From assembly GCA_964619675.1 (NCBI GenBank), contig CAZUEO010000023.1, positions 1-40,012 on the forward strand: DNA of 40,012 nucleotides, in the 5' to 3' direction. Source of the DNA: JAPLMW01 sp964619675 (GTDB lineage: Bacteria; Planctomycetota; Phycisphaerae; Sedimentisphaerales; UBA12454). Of the stretch, positions 39,197 through 40,012 are shown piece after piece. Positions within the stretch are counted from its first letter, which is position 1. Every line of letters begins with the position of its first letter. A program made the translations under genes and the position numbers. The notes below the pieces were generated by a model. It worked only from the letters and a program-made list of their open reading frames with translations. It was not told the origin of the DNA and did not search any database.

Positions 39197-40012
39197 TTAG
39201 TCAAATAGTTTTATCGTCATTAAATTCCCAATATCAGTTACCGGATTGCAGTCAGCAAGCCCAATGAAGTGATCTAATTGTTGCTCTACTACCTCATATC
39301 CATGATCAGTAACTGTTCTTGTTCCAACAGTGTGCACGAAGACCCTATCTTCACATTTAAGGATAGGATGGTCCGGATCAATTGCAACAGTTTCATTAGC
39401 CTGAAGAGGTTGTCCGACGCATTTAGGACAGCCATTGCCTATTGATAAATCTCTTAGTAGATGCCCTTCACATCCGCCAGGGGGTGGGTAGCCATTATTC
39501 TGGCACCATCCTTCTCTGGTTACGTAGCCAAGGGTAGAGCTATACCCGCTTCCTTGTATAACGAGGTCAGAAAGGAAGTCCGATTTTGCAGAACCATCTG
39601 TATGCCATGTGCACGAGGTAATGGTACAATTTCCTGTTGTATAGCAGAAGCTTTCAGGCGGGCCGCTATGACATACCTCATTCGATAAATTGTATCGGCT
39701 ATGCCTATACACACCTAACACCTGAATATGGTAGTCATATTCATCAATGCTTACCTGGCCGTCAACCGTCCAGGTGGCTTTTACTTTCGTATATTCGTCT
39801 GCAGCAAGATTAGGTATATCAAAAGTCTCATCATAACTGCCTGATGTTCTGGTAACTTGCCGTATAGTGTGAGATGCTCCCGTACCTGTCAGTTCCAGTT
39901 TCAAGGTGCCTGTCAGGCCGGATGGCTCAAGATTTACATGAATCTTATCTTCTGTAACATTCGCATAGGTAATATCTGCCTTAATCATGTTCACATAAAC
40001 GACTTTTCCTGC
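39197..40012 (-). CDS. C-terminal part of an exported protein with Ig-like and possible 3D domain (partial)
   Basis: The frame is open to the right edge of the window, so the N-terminus is missing; at least 271 residues are visible. The first 110 or so are an Ig-like beta domain (ITYANVTEDKIHVNLEPSG ... YTKVKATWTVDGQVSIDEYD). A cysteine-rich middle follows. The end, with VAIDPDHP, RVFVHTVGTRTVTDHG and LDHFIGL spaced like the three aspartates of 3D-domain (MltA-type barrel) proteins, suggests a cell-wall-active domain. This last point is weak. The Met at 39994 is unlikely to be the true start because coding sequence continues upstream. Confidence 0.55.
   Translation of the reverse strand, partial: AGKVVYVNMIKADITYANVTEDKIHVNLEPSGLTGTLKLELTGTGASHTIRQVTRTSGSYDETFDIPNLAADEYTKVKATWTVDGQVSIDEYDYHIQVLGVYRHSRYNLSNEVCHSGPPESFCYTTGNCTITSCTWHTDGSAKSDFLSDLVIQGSGYSSTLGYVTREGWCQNNGYPPPGGCEGHLLRDLSIGNGCPKCVGQPLQANETVAIDPDHPILKCEDRVFVHTVGTRTVTDHGYEVVEQQLDHFIGLADCNPVTDIGNLMTIKLFD

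Overview
This 40 kb window looks like chromosomal DNA of a planctomycete, most likely of the Phycisphaerae/Sedimentisphaerales type. That placement is an inference from several signs. One is the small basic protein at 34254-34634, whose N-terminal half matches the signature family of the Planctomycetes-Verrucomicrobia-Chlamydiae superphylum. Others are the PEP-CTERM surface proteins, a BlaR1-type peptidase with a very long HEAT-rich C-terminal part, and prepilin genes carrying LamG domains. I see no rRNA or tRNA gene, CRISPR array, transposase or phage gene.

Layout. 1-174 is the tail of a class I/II aminotransferase. 307-5228 (minus) is a blaI/blaR1-like regulatory pair with a textbook self-operator in its promoter. 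5634-6844 (plus) is a two-gene PEP-CTERM operon behind a long leader. 6890-8642 (minus) is a response regulator and a soluble PAS histidine kinase. 8865-22593 (plus) is a type IV pilus / type II secretion-like assembly locus: pilB ATPase, pilC platform, a major prepilin, GspH- and GspI-like minor prepilins, a very large GspJ-like prepilin fused to a LamG domain and tandem beta-rich repeats, a PilX-like protein, a PilM-PilN fusion, PilO and a short secretin. No PilT retraction ATPase or prepilin peptidase is present here. A cytoplasmic GH2 beta-mannosidase (13134-15647) sits inside the locus in the opposite orientation. 22695-26839 (plus) holds a glycogen-synthase-like glycosyltransferase, coaE and rho.

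From 35435 down to 26841 the minus strand carries a closely spaced series: a membrane protein with a SPOR-like C-terminus, the PVC small basic protein, an aspartate-type aminotransferase, two NfeD proteins, flotillin-like FloA, a small membrane protein and Lon. 35631-37847 (plus) is rpmF-plsX-fabH behind a consensus promoter. The right end (37850-40012, minus) holds a decayed coding remnant, a secreted protein of unknown function and the C-terminal part of a larger protein with a possible 3D domain.

The most unusual structure lies in and around the pilus locus. A direct repeat of about 233 bp (83% identical, no gaps) flanks the LamG-prepilin gene as a leader-like element, and its second copy ends in what looks like a broken prepilin N-terminus. 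A GC-rich palindromic element of 88 bp is translated in frame as the C-terminal tail of the PilM-PilN fusion and runs up to the ribosome binding site of pilO. A similar event, with an AT-rich repeat, seems to have occurred inside the SPOR-like protein at 35111-35144, and a 14-bp AT-rich repeat occurs in three intergenic spacers of the minus-strand series.
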